Notes under the pieces: model-generated
What the model was told of the DNA's origin: nothing
The model's database searches: none
What the model saw: the letters and a program-made list of their open reading frames with translations, nothing else
Program-made: the position numbers and the translations under genes
Assembly (NCBI GenBank): GCA_040772845.1
Contig: JAXGXG010000001.1
Location: forward strand, 7,130,001-7,194,000
Source: PWXP01 sp040772845
Lineage (GTDB): Bacteria; Planctomycetota; Planctomycetia; Pirellulales; Thermoguttaceae
DNA: 64,000 bases
Direction of reading: 5' to 3'
Shown: one piece after another, positions 27,779-36,299 of the stretch
How the letters are laid out: each line of letters opens with the position of its first letter
Numbering within the stretch: the stretch's first letter is position 1

Positions 27779-28723
27779 CTACTTTCGGTGGCTGTCCTCT
27801 TTGTTCTCTCGGCTCCCACAGCGCATTGCTTCCTCAATTAGGCGAATGCTCTGTCGAAGTTGGGAGACGTAGTCGAAATCACTGGCTGCGTCCAATGATT
27901 CTTGGGAATAGGCATCCAGCGCTTGTCGGGCCGTGAGCCCTGCCCCATTAATCGGTGCGTCCGGGTCACAACCCAGGTCTTCTAGCTCAGCCAGTATCCG
28001 CGTCTTCACCTCATCGCACCGATCGGGCTCGGTCTCGTGCGCATCGCTGCACTCCTCCTTCGCCTCCGTGAGGCACTGCCGCGCATACTCGAAGGCTGTC
28101 TGTCCATGCGCGTCAGTTGCCGATACGCTCGCGCCCGCTTGGAGCAGGAGTTTCACCTTCATTGGGTCGCCAACTGCCGCCATTAGTGTTGTTCTGCCAC
28201 TATTGAACGTTGGATAAGTTTGGCTCGGAAACAACTTGTTGACGTTGGCGCCTACATCAATTAGTGCCTGGAGTTCGTGGTGCGTTCCTCCAACCACCGC
28301 ACTCATCAGCGGCGTATGGCCCCAGCGATTTCGCTGCTCGACGTTCGCACCCGCATGAACGAGAACTCGCGCTAACTGGCTTGGAACCTCACCGGTTTCG
28401 GCCGGACCGTCCACGTCAACCATCATGTGGAGTGCCGTAACACGGTCATCCGTTTGCGCATTCACATCTGCACCAGCCTGAACCAAGATCTGGACAACTT
28501 GCAGGTTTCTCTCCATTGAGGATACCGCAACCATCAGCGGAGTTAGTCCTCTTTCATTGCTAATGTGGACTAAGGATGGGTCCCGGCCAAGCATGCTTTG
28601 AACCGTCTGGATATCACCCTCCCGGGCAGCCTGAAAGAACCGTTCTTTGTCAGTTGATGTCATCGTGGCCTCACATCCGAAACCTGCGGCGGTTACGAGT
28701 ACAGGAAGCAATAATCGAATCAT
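27779..28723 (-). CDS. Exported ankyrin-repeat protein downstream of RHS2 (putative immunity)
   Basis: The ATG at 28723 gives MIRLLLPVLVTAAGFGCEATMTSTDKERFF, a signal sequence with a possible lipoprotein cysteine at residue 17; an upstream in-frame start was rejected for that reason. The 314-residue protein has four to five ankyrin repeats (about 25-205): GDIQTVQSMLGRDPSLVHIS, RGLTPLMVAVSS, LVQAGADVNAQTDDRVTALH, LVHAGANVEQRNRWGHTPLM, LLQAGASVSATDAHGQTAFE. An acidic, Cys-containing helical tail follows. It starts about 105 bp after the RHS2 stop on the same strand. Ankyrin proteins are among the predicted immunity families of polymorphic toxin systems, so immunity to the RHS2 tip is a fair inference. 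Confidence 0.78.
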   Translation of the reverse strand: MIRLLLPVLVTAAGFGCEATMTSTDKERFFQAAREGDIQTVQSMLGRDPSLVHISNERGLTPLMVAVSSMERNLQVVQILVQAGADVNAQTDDRVTALHMMVDVDGPAETGEVPSQLARVLVHAGANVEQRNRWGHTPLMSAVVGGTHHELQALIDVGANVNKLFPSQTYPTFNSGRTTLMAAVGDPMKVKLLLQAGASVSATDAHGQTAFEYARQCLTEAKEECSDAHETEPDRCDEVKTRILAELEDLGCDPDAPINGAGLTARQALDAYSQESLDAASDFDYVSQLRQSIRLIEEAMRCGSRENKEDSHRK

Positions 28724-28827
28724 ATTCCCGCCCAAACTCGCTTTGGCGGCGCTTACAACGTTAGTCGGCGGACGGTAAGGGCCTAGGCTCATGTTACGAT
28801 CTCTTCGGCCACCACGGGAGATGGTGA

Positions 28828-30576
28828 TCATTTCTTCTTAGAATATAGCTCCATACACCATGTATGGGCCTTCATTGTGTTCGACGCAGCCACCAAATGG
28901 CCATCGTGTGAATAGGCAAAGCACTTCAGATTGATCTCGTCTCTTCGGAGCTTACAGGCCAAGAACCTGTACGCATTCTTGAGAAGTTCCGCTTTCGACA
29001 TCTCAGGCACACAGTGCTTGCCCTTTTTCTTCCCTTTACACGCTGCTTCCACTTTGGCCTGCATTTCTCCATGTTCCCTCTTGCTACATCTGTCCTCATA
29101 CAGGCAAGAACACCTGGGGGTTTCTACTATCCTTGTCCCCCCATTTGGCAGGGGCGTGATAAGAACCTCGACGAACTTACACTTGGAATTCTTGCATTTC
29201 ATCTTCGTGTAGGGCTTGACGGGTTCTTGTTGTCGACACTTCAATTCACATGAAGTGTCGTCCACAGGGGTACAGGGTCTTACCGTCCGGGTCGTAGCGA
29301 GGGCGGCTACAGATACGCCGATTCCAATAGCGCCCGTTGTCGAATGCCCACTGGGATCCACTAGAATCGTTGCACTACTCTTGACATACTCATATAGATT
29401 CCACTCACTTCCCGCATACCCAATCGGATCCCTGCCCACAAAACGCCCCAACTCCGCATCGTACATCCGAGCACGGTAGTAGTAGAGGGTGGTTTCTTCG
29501 TCAAGTCGACGGCCGGTGAAGAGATAGGGATTACCGATGGTTGTTGCCTGTGGATTGAGCAGGTTGGCGTTGGCATCGAGGAACAATGGTCCGCCATAGG
29601 CCGAGTAGGCGTATCGCTCGACGACCGTGCCGGTGGCATCGGTGATGGCAGCGACGGAGTAGAGCGAGTTCTGATGGTAGTAGTATGCCTCTTCAATGCC
29701 GGCCCCGGTTGAGCCGAGCGCAGTCTCATCGACCATCATGACGGGTTCGTCGATGTACTCGGCATAGACGAACTTGCGCTCCGGCGAAGCAGCTACAGCA
29801 TCGGCCGCGTATTCCGCCACGACTTGCATGGCGTGCGGCGAGTACTCAAGTTCCTGAATCGTACCGACGAACACCGTCGTCGCCGAACCCTCGCCATCCG
29901 GTATGGTTCTGCTCACACGACGGCCGAGGGCATCATATTGATACCCACATTCCGCTGTCCCGTCCTGGTCGACATCGGCCGTTGCAAGGCGGTTGTCGAA
30001 ATCCCAGGTGTAACGATCCAGCGTGTCACTGGCGTTGCGGGTGAGGTTGCCCGTTGCGTCGTGGACGATCGAAGTAGCGTCGATCGTGGCGATCTCGTGA
30101 ACGGCTGTATGAGTGCGCAGCTCTTGCACCTGGTTCTCGGTGAACGTCGCCCAGTCGCCCACAAGCGACAGGTTCCAGGCCTGGTCCAGGTTGCCGTCCG
30201 TCCGGTTCCAGGCGGTCAACCGGTCGGCGGAGTCGTACGAGGTGGAACTGAACCCATAATCGGCCATGGGGGCTGAGATGCCCTCGGTCAGCTTGTTCTT
30301 GTTCGCGTCATACGTGTAGCTGAACGACGCGCCTGCAATGTCCGAACTGATGGCCGTCGGCAGATCGTCTTGCCGGCCGTAGGTCCACGTGGTCTGCGTA
30401 CCGGGCGTATCGCCCAGCACCCGGCTGGTGCGACGGGAACCGGCATCATAGGCGAAGGTGGCGACCATACTGCTATTGTAGTCGATCTGGGCAAGCTGGT
30501 CACGGGCCGTATAGCTACGCGCGACGACCGAGCCGTCCGGATAGGTAATCCCCGTGCGGCGATTGGCCGCGTCGTA
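28828..30576 (-). pseudogene. RHS2, 3' part: RHS core and Ntox16-like Cys-rich tip
   Basis: This is the 3' half of an RHS gene cut by the IS110-type element at 30577-32564. The core shows YDALGRRVSRTIPDGEGS, YLFTGRRLDEETTLYYYRAR, LGRFVGRDPIGYAGSEWNLY and ending VDPSGH. The tip of about 170 residues has a hydrophobic GAIGIGVSVAALATT, then REHGEMQAKVEAACKGKKKG, CKLRRDEINLKCF and HDGHLVAASNTMKAHTWC. The order (acidic/His helix, CKGK, R..IN.KCF, DGH..A, C) resembles the predicted nuclease-like novel toxin 16 group; I recalled this without a search. A fused long frame across the element is not a real protein. Confidence 0.82.
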
Positions 30577-30599
30577 CCTGGTATGAATGAAGAGAGGAG

Positions 30600-30800
30600 G
30601 GTTGCACTTTGTGCGGAAACGGGTATGTGTGAAAGATACCGGGTTCGGGACAAAGTGTTGCCGGAGTGAAACCATGCGTTGGTTCCTACAAGCACAAAAT
30701 GGCAAGACCGAAGGGCCGGAGCACTTTGGGGCCGCTCGAGACAGCGTATGGGCTTCGAGCCCGCCGTCGTATCTGAGCGCCCCGCCGGCCCACCCGGTTG
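30600..30800 (+). ncRNA. Candidate IS110 bridge RNA in the element's left end
   Basis: Two successive stem-loops with internal loops are seen. The first has CACTTTGT (30605-30612) paired to ACAAAGTG (30650-30657), with inner GGTAT/ATACC. The second has GGGGCCGCTC (30729-30738) paired to GAGCGCCCC (30775-30783, one bulge), with inner hairpin GGGCTTCGAGCCC. The internal loop between them contains CGTCGTA, which equals the left target flank of this insertion. This is the layout of bridge-RNA guide loops. Exact ends and guides are inferred; a 7-base match can be chance. Confidence 0.45.
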
Positions 30801-30957
30801 AGCTTCGAGCTCGAAGAGGTAGATGCCGTTCGGCCCTATCTCGGGGGAAGCGAACGCGGACTCGTAGTCCAAGCTTCCGCCGACGCTCGCTCGGGGCGCC
30901 TTCGGGCGTTCGCTGCGGGCGTGCCCTCGGTCTTGCCCCAGCCAGGGAGAATCTCCC

Positions 30958-32550
30958 ATGACCGATTCCATGATACGCTTTGTCGGCCTCGATGTCCACA
31001 AGCGCGTTGTCGAGGCGTGCATCGTCGACCAGGCCGGCAATGTCGTCCACCGCGAGCGGTTCGCCCTGAACCGCCATGTCCTCGGCCTGTTCGCTACGAA
31101 GGTCCTCCGGCCGGGCGACCATGTGGCCCTGGAGGCCTCGACCAACTGCTGGGCCGTGGCCGACTTGCTCCGGCCGCACGTGGCCCGCGTGGTGGTCTCC
31201 AACCCGATGACCACGAAGGCCATCGCCCAGGCGAAGGTGAAGACCGACAAGGTCGACGCCTACGTACTGGCCCAACTGCTCCGCTGCGACTTCCTGCCCG
31301 AGGTCTGGCAGCCCGACGAAGCCACCCGCCGTCTCCGCGAACTCACCGGCCGGCGCGCTACGCTGGTCGGGCATCGCACGGCCATGCGCAACCGCATCCA
31401 CAGCGTGCTGGCCATGCGGCTTGTCGAGGCGCCGGAGCGATTGTTCACTACGGCCAGCCTTCAGTGGCTCGACGATGTGGAACTCGACGAGCAGGGGCAG
31501 ACGCTGGTCGATTCCGACCGACGCCTGCTGGCCTTCGTGCAAGGCGAGATCGACGCGATCGACCTGGAACTGGCACGCCGCGGGCACGACAGCCCGCAGG
31601 TGAAGCTGCTCATAACGCTGCCGGGCGTTGACGTGACCACGGCCGAGGCGGTTGTGGCCGCCTGGGGCGACATTCGCCGCTTCCCGGACGCCGATCACGC
31701 GGCCAGCTACCTGGGCCTGGCGTCCTCGACGAAGCAGTCGGCCAACCGCTGCTACCATGGGCCGATCACCAAGCAAGGCAACTCGCAGGCGCGGTGGATG
31801 CTCATCGAAGCGGCGCAACACCTGGACAAGCACCCGGGGCCGCTGGGCCACTTCTTCCGCCGCCTGCTGCGCAAGAAGTGTCGCAACGTGGCCGTCGTGG
31901 CCGGCGCGCGGAAGCTTGCGATGATCGCCTGGCTGATGCTTGCCCACGAGGAGCCCTACCGCTACGCCGTCCCGCAAAGCACCGAGGCGAAACTGGCGAA
32001 GCTGCGGGTGAAGGCCACCGGCAAGCGTCGCGTCGGCGGCGTGGCGAAAGGGCAGAAGGTTGTGGCTACGCGGCCGGGGCACGCGGGCGGCACTCGCCGC
32101 ATTCGCGCTTTGAGCGAGGTGTGCGAGGTGGAAGGACTGCCCGCCCCGAAGCCGCTTTCGTCGGGCGAACAGCGCACGGTGCGCAGCGCCGACTGCGAGA
32201 CGTTCGTCAAGACGATTGCCGAGCAGCAGCTTGTCGACCGGCGTAGCACCAGGAAGTCCGCACAGGCTGGCGACCATGACAGCACCGCCCCTCAGGCGAC
32301 CGCCGCGCCGGCAGGCCCCGCGAGCAAGGCCATGGCTGCAGGTAAGGAGGTAACAACGGGTACACCTGGTGCAAGCCCTACTCGGGCGGCATCCTGCCCA
32401 GTGCGGATCCGCACGTTGCGTAGCGGCAACCCGTTTCGCCCGCATCCTGCGTGCGAGCAGGGGGACGAGGCCCCTCCCCCTGCACCCCCTACCCTCTTCT
32501 CCGTTCCGAAGCAGGGTAGAACCAAAGAAAAATCGCAAGTCAGGCGTTGA
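30958..32550 (+). CDS. IS110-family transposase (bridge-RNA type recombinase)
   Basis: A 530-residue protein. The N-terminal RuvC-like DEDD domain shows Asp in FVGLDVHKRVVEA, Glu in HVALEASTNCW and the Asp pair in KVKTDKVDAYVLAQLL. The C-terminal Tnp domain shows LLITLPGVDVTTAEAVVAAW, AASYLGLASSTKQSANR and GPITKQGNSQARWMLIEAA, the serine-containing active segment. About 150 extra residues follow the usual end (from about 380), Lys/Ala/Pro-rich with no recognised domain. The frame appears intact and is read on the strand opposite to the RHS gene. It is probably capable of recombination with its RNA partner. Confidence 0.93.
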   Translation: MTDSMIRFVGLDVHKRVVEACIVDQAGNVVHRERFALNRHVLGLFATKVLRPGDHVALEASTNCWAVADLLRPHVARVVVSNPMTTKAIAQAKVKTDKVDAYVLAQLLRCDFLPEVWQPDEATRRLRELTGRRATLVGHRTAMRNRIHSVLAMRLVEAPERLFTTASLQWLDDVELDEQGQTLVDSDRRLLAFVQGEIDAIDLELARRGHDSPQVKLLITLPGVDVTTAEAVVAAWGDIRRFPDADHAASYLGLASSTKQSANRCYHGPITKQGNSQARWMLIEAAQHLDKHPGPLGHFFRRLLRKKCRNVAVVAGARKLAMIAWLMLAHEEPYRYAVPQSTEAKLAKLRVKATGKRRVGGVAKGQKVVATRPGHAGGTRRIRALSEVCEVEGLPAPKPLSSGEQRTVRSADCETFVKTIAEQQLVDRRSTRKSAQAGDHDSTAPQATAAPAGPASKAMAAGKEVTTGTPGASPTRAASCPVRIRTLRSGNPFRPHPACEQGDEAPPPAPPTLFSVPKQGRTKEKSQVRR

Positions 32551-32564
32551 CACGGACAGAGGTA

Positions 32565-33329
32565 GGCTGACTGGACGGTGTAAGTCGTGGTCTGGCCGAA
32601 GGTTACGGTCAGGCTTTCGGAGGTCAAACGCCCTGCGGCGTCGTAGCCGAGCGCAACCGTGTTATTGTACCGGCCACTTTCGGCCGAGGCCATACGGCCC
32701 GCGTCGCCATAGGTGAAGGCATCGCTGTCACTGATAGCAGTCTGGTTGAAGAGGCGGTAGTCTCGCTGCAAGAGGCGGGAGGCAAGGTCATACAGGTGCG
32801 TGACGTTATTGCCCTTCTGGTCCGTGGCCACGGCCACGCGGCCGGCCAGATCGTAGGTGAACTGCTTGAGGTCATAGTCGGCATCGCCGATCTGGCTTGC
32901 CGGGTTGTGTCCCGGCAGGGCCTCGGTGAGTTTCAGGTTCCGCGCATCGTAGGTCCATGCGGTGGGTTTATAAGGCGACTGGTTCTCCGCGTCGGTCAGG
33001 TGCCGCAGGTTCGAGTTTTCGTCGAATCGCCACGAGGTCACGCCTGCCAAACGGTCCGTCTCGCTCACACGCCGATCCCGCGCGTCGAACGCCGAGCCGG
33101 CCGATTGGCCCTTGGCATCCGTCGTGCCGACCACGTTGCCGTGGGCGTCATAAGCCGTCTGCCGGTTCTTCCCCTCCGCCTGCTCTTGCGTATCGGCCAT
33201 GCTGACCGCCCGATTGCGGGCGTCGTACGTGGCGTTCCAGCCGATGCTGTTGGGATCGCGGAGCGAAAGCTGGTTGCCCGCCGCGTCGAACGTGGCGGTC
33301 GTCACGTTGCCCAGTGCATCGACCGTTTC
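32565..33329 (-). pseudogene. RHS2, 5' part of the core
   Basis: This continues the RHS2 frame on the other side of the IS110-type element: TVDALGNVTTATFDAAGNQL, YDARNRAVSMADTQEQAEGK, VSETDRLAGVTSWRFDENSN, YDLAGRVAVATDQKGNNVTH and YDAAGRLTSESLTVTFGQTT. Similarity to RHS3 ends sharply at 33329 (GACCGTTTC), where unrelated sequence with a GGGGTCAGGCC motif begins. So the gene was already 5'-truncated before, or independently of, the insertion. Confidence 0.88.
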
Positions 33330-33332
33330 TGC

Positions 33333-33353
33333 AAGCTTAATGCCTGCTACCGG
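33333..33353. repeat. Short junction repeat (TACCGGCCTGACCCCA)
   Basis: The sequence from GCTTAATGCCTGCTACCGG to CCTGACCCCA directly abuts the truncated 5' end of RHS2. The same sequence, one base different, is at 41728-41755, and a partial copy at 41700-41715, next to the truncated 5' end of RHS3. GGGGTCAGG-type motifs are also known beside REP-type elements; the link is an inference. Confidence 0.7.
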
Positions 33354-33634
33354 CCTGACCCCACGATTTCCCGAGCCAACGATCTCGGCCAACTCCCCCC
33401 ACTCCGCGTATTCTGCCACGTGCCGAGCAGGGCCCTTCTGCGCACCCATCCAACCGTACGGCACAGTCGATCGCCATTGATGCCCACCCGCCGCCCGAAA
33501 ATGATGCCCTTTCCAAGCCCGTCGCCAAAGGCAACATGCCCCCAAGGCAACACGAGGGATATGGCTCTTTCATCCGCTAATCCCCGCCGGTTTTCACCTA
33601 TCATTCCGAGATTTCGTTGGCATGGGGTTTGCGG

Positions 33635-35359
33635 TCAGGCGGTTTGTGCCTCTTCGCGCTGGCATTGAGTCTCGTAAATTGCCGCAAGCCGATCGATCAG
33701 GTCTTCTTGACGGAGGAGACATTGCGGAAGGCGGCCTATCGTGCGGGGCTTCTGGCGATTGCGCCACTGCGTCCAAGGGGGGGCTGACCGGCCAACCAAG
33801 GCTAGCTTGGCCGGAAGCTCAGAAAGATCCCCCAGGACGCGTTCCACATACTGTGGGTTCCGCAGATTCGGAATTAGCATGATCTCTGGTGGTAGGCATT
33901 GGAAGTCGCGGGTCAGCTTCTTCCGGCCGTGCCGTTTGCGGCAACAGCGTTTTACCTTGCCCCAGTGGCTCTCCAAGCCGTTCGTCGTCCGCTCCCGTGA
34001 CGTTGTGGAAAACAGCATCGACCAATAACGATCTAAATGCTTCACGATGATCTCATACTGTCTGGCATCCGACGGTTCGGTGCAGTTGTCCGCTTGGCTG
34101 CGGAACTCCTCACGCAGTGCTTCCAGAGAGTGTCGTATCGCTGCATTCTGTTCTGCCTCCAGGGGATATGGATTGTGCAAAGGGCTTCCTCCTTGCGACG
34201 AAAGCTGCATCGCCGTTCGTAGGCGGGTGAACAACTGCCATGCGTGCTCAAACTCCCCCGCCGCTTTTATCACGCGTTCGTCGTTCAAGTAATCCTGGAG
34301 CATCTTCAACAAATTCCCGAGAACCTGGGGCATCCGGTGGTGTACCGCCGTTCCGTCCAGCAATGGCTCCAATATAGTCGCAGCTCGATTTACCCGGCGA
34401 TGCAAATACAACAAGTACGGATCGAATGGATAGCCCTGGCGGTGGCCGTCGCTGGGGTAATCCAGAATCCATTGATGAACGGCCACGACCAGTTCGCGGC
34501 CAAGCACGTCAGCCGGGACCTCGACGGCTTCTTCCTGCAACAATCGGACCAAGCTGGTGGGATCTTTCACATGGTCACGCAACCACAGTGATTGGCCCCG
34601 GCGCTGTTCCTTCAGCCGAGGCTGAAGCTTGAGTTTGCGGATCAATTCTCGCAGAGCCGCTTGGGGTTTTGCATACAAATCTTCTCCGATGTCTCGCAGC
34701 AAGTGAAAGTGGCACGCGCGATGCACCACGGCCGCCCCCCAGACGGCCTCGCAGGCGTTCGCCATGGCATCGCCCAAATCGTGCAGAAGTTCGTTGGGCT
34801 TTCCAAATTGCTCAGTGGCCTCGCGAAGGCAGAGGACGATATCGTCCGTGTTTTCCGTGGCAATCTTCCATGCCTTCAAACATAAGCCGCTTTCGGCGTC
34901 CAGCACACCGAAGTATGCAGGTGTACCTGGTTCGACCGTGGCATCGATCAGCCAGGTGCTCCATGCACGCTGTTGGAACCAATCTCGCAACTGTGGCGCC
35001 GCGTATTGCTGGTGTAGATGGCCGAAGTAATACAAAAACTTCATCCCCAGATCATGCAGACTACTGAAGGGGATTCGCTGTGGGCGCAGATCAGCTGCAA
35101 TATCTCCTAGTGTTCTTCCCTCCAAGAATGTTTGTACGCCGACATGGGCGATCAAGTCGTAGCCATACTTGCCTCCTTTGGGAACCAAACGGTCCAAGAG
35201 CGGCGAGTGCCGCAGTTGATGGTCGCTTGTCTTACGGACCACCTCGACTGCTGAAAAACAGTTCAGTTCCCGTGTGACTACTTGGCGGGAGGTAGTCTTC
35301 TGCACGTGCATTTCCCCTTCTGCCATCTGGTCGAAACGATAGCAGAGCCCATCAGGCAC
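33635..35359 (-). CDS. Putative DDE transposase, second frame of the two-ORF element
   Basis: 574 residues from a GTG, but the frame is open upstream to the A8 run (35433-35440), adding KKNDTLKASFLFRKWRRYWE before it. So it is probably made only as a fusion of about 825 residues with the HTH ORF. RNase H-like acidic residues are suggested by TWLIDATVEPGTPAYFG (about residue 135), NELLHDLGDAMANACEAVWG followed by VHRACHFHLLRDIGEDLY, and the late Glu in TNGLESHWGKVKRCCRKRHG, a typical C-terminal transposase signature. Coding region and both inverted repeats are intact, so the element may be active. The catalytic assignment is inferred. Confidence 0.78.
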   Translation of the reverse strand: MPDGLCYRFDQMAEGEMHVQKTTSRQVVTRELNCFSAVEVVRKTSDHQLRHSPLLDRLVPKGGKYGYDLIAHVGVQTFLEGRTLGDIAADLRPQRIPFSSLHDLGMKFLYYFGHLHQQYAAPQLRDWFQQRAWSTWLIDATVEPGTPAYFGVLDAESGLCLKAWKIATENTDDIVLCLREATEQFGKPNELLHDLGDAMANACEAVWGAAVVHRACHFHLLRDIGEDLYAKPQAALRELIRKLKLQPRLKEQRRGQSLWLRDHVKDPTSLVRLLQEEAVEVPADVLGRELVVAVHQWILDYPSDGHRQGYPFDPYLLYLHRRVNRAATILEPLLDGTAVHHRMPQVLGNLLKMLQDYLNDERVIKAAGEFEHAWQLFTRLRTAMQLSSQGGSPLHNPYPLEAEQNAAIRHSLEALREEFRSQADNCTEPSDARQYEIIVKHLDRYWSMLFSTTSRERTTNGLESHWGKVKRCCRKRHGRKKLTRDFQCLPPEIMLIPNLRNPQYVERVLGDLSELPAKLALVGRSAPPWTQWRNRQKPRTIGRLPQCLLRQEDLIDRLAAIYETQCQREEAQTA

Positions 35360-35421
35360 TTGCAGGGTTCCGAAGGCCGATTCCCAATAACGCCGCCACT
35401 TTCGGAACAGGAAAGATGCTT

Positions 35422-36111
35422 TCAGGGTGTCGTTTTTTTTAGATGGTAGAAGGCCATCACGTCGCGAATTTGATTCGCATGGATGTCTAGGCCCTTCGCC
35501 TGCAGAGACTTCGCCAGCGAAGCATCACTCGCCTCAGGCTTTCGAAGCATCTGGAGCAACAACCGAATGACGTCCATCGCTTCCATGCCTGGCGGCAAAG
35601 GGGGCGCCGTCGGTGCAGACGGCACCCAAGACACCATGGTTGCCGACGGTTGTCGCGTGGTTCGTTGCTGTTGGTGCTTGGCAGGATCGGCCGAGGTGTA
35701 TACGGCCTGCCGACCGAGAAAGAACCGTTGAATCTCCCCACGACGCAGCGAGAAGCTCAGATGGTTATGTACGCGGGCGCCAAGCCACTGCTGCAGTTCT
35801 TCCGCGGTACATCCCCGCGAGGATTGGTCGATCAATGCCCGGATGGTGTGTCGCAGGTCGCCGTGCCGTGAAAAGCGGAGTTGCTTATGACTCCACAGTC
35901 CGTGGCGGTCGAAACGGGGGACGCTCTTGAGCGTGACATACGCGGAATTGCCATTGAGACTGGCGTACGCGCCCACCTTGGCGAGCGCTCGTTGCACCGT
36001 CTTGGAGGAGACCTTCAATTGCCGGGCCAGTTCGGCGTGGGAAGCGACCCGTCGATCCCGGAGCAGCTCGACGACTAGCGATTCGCGTGGCGTAAGCTTC
36101 ATGACTCGCAC
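35422..36111 (-). CDS. HTH protein, first frame of the two-ORF element
   Basis: 229 residues. A winged-helix/HTH is evident at LTPRESLVVELLRDRRVASH and AELARQLKVSSKTVQRALAK (about residues 6-47). A second helical segment (LRHTIRALIDQSSRGCTAEE, about 92) and a C-terminal one (EAMDVIRLLLQMLRKPEASD, about 180) follow. The ATG is preceded by AGGAGGTG. The frame ends HLKKTTP at a TGA only three codons after the A8 slippery run; slipping back one base there continues into the transposase frame. It probably binds the terminal repeats or the promoter palindrome. Confidence 0.75.
   Translation of the reverse strand: MRVMKLTPRESLVVELLRDRRVASHAELARQLKVSSKTVQRALAKVGAYASLNGNSAYVTLKSVPRFDRHGLWSHKQLRFSRHGDLRHTIRALIDQSSRGCTAEELQQWLGARVHNHLSFSLRRGEIQRFFLGRQAVYTSADPAKHQQQRTTRQPSATMVSWVPSAPTAPPLPPGMEAMDVIRLLLQMLRKPEASDASLAKSLQAKGLDIHANQIRDVMAFYHLKKTTP
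35433..35440 (-). promoter_or_regulatory. A8 programmed -1 frameshift site
   Basis: On the minus strand the sequence is CTAAAAAAAACGACACC. In the HTH frame this reads CTA AAA AAA ACG; one base back it reads AAA AAA AAC GAC and continues as an open frame into the transposase. The A_AAA_AAA heptamer is a classic -1 slippery site used by insertion sequences. Confidence 0.8.
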
Positions 36112-36116
36112 CTCCT

Positions 36117-36174
36117 AATGTCCTTGTATGTATACATACCCCAAAACGCTACCCTTATATTACATAATAGGACA
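36117..36174. promoter_or_regulatory. Promoter/operator region of the two-ORF element
   Basis: Inverted arms AATGTCCT and AGGACATT bracket an AT-rich stretch with a TATGTATACATA palindrome and a TAATAT -10-like box on the minus strand, just before the HTH gene's AGGAGGTG. It may be an operator for self-regulation by the HTH protein. Confidence 0.5.
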
Positions 36175-36299
36175 TTCCAAAAAAGAAAAAAGGGGGGCCT
36201 AAGTCCTCTGGATTCGCCAGTTTCACGCGATAAGCCCACCGCTGCCCTCCAGGCATGCAAAATCTCGCCCTTCTGGACGCCCTAACATCTTATCCCAGT

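Larger units (their letters stand above)
30577..32564 (+). mobile_element. IS110-family element inserted in RHS2
   Basis: The boundaries come from comparison with the intact RHS1 and RHS3 cores: left junction CCGCGTCGTA|CCTGG and right junction GAGGTA|GGCTGACTGG, where intact cores read CGTCGTAGGCCGACTGG. A GTA at both junctions makes the ends ambiguous by 3 bp. Length is about 1988 bp, with a 381-bp non-coding left part before the transposase, as in IS110 proper, whose bridge RNA comes from the left end. No terminal inverted repeats, as expected for the family. Confidence 0.9.

Noticed and set aside
31793..32246. Extra plus-strand frames inside the IS110 transposase
   Set aside because: Out-of-frame shadows with Arg/Ala-rich translation and no motif.
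28828..32553. 1241-residue minus-strand frame spanning RHS2 and the IS110-type element
   Set aside because: The N-terminal half is antisense to the intact IS110 transposase; only the part up to 30576 is RHS. It is an accidental read-through.
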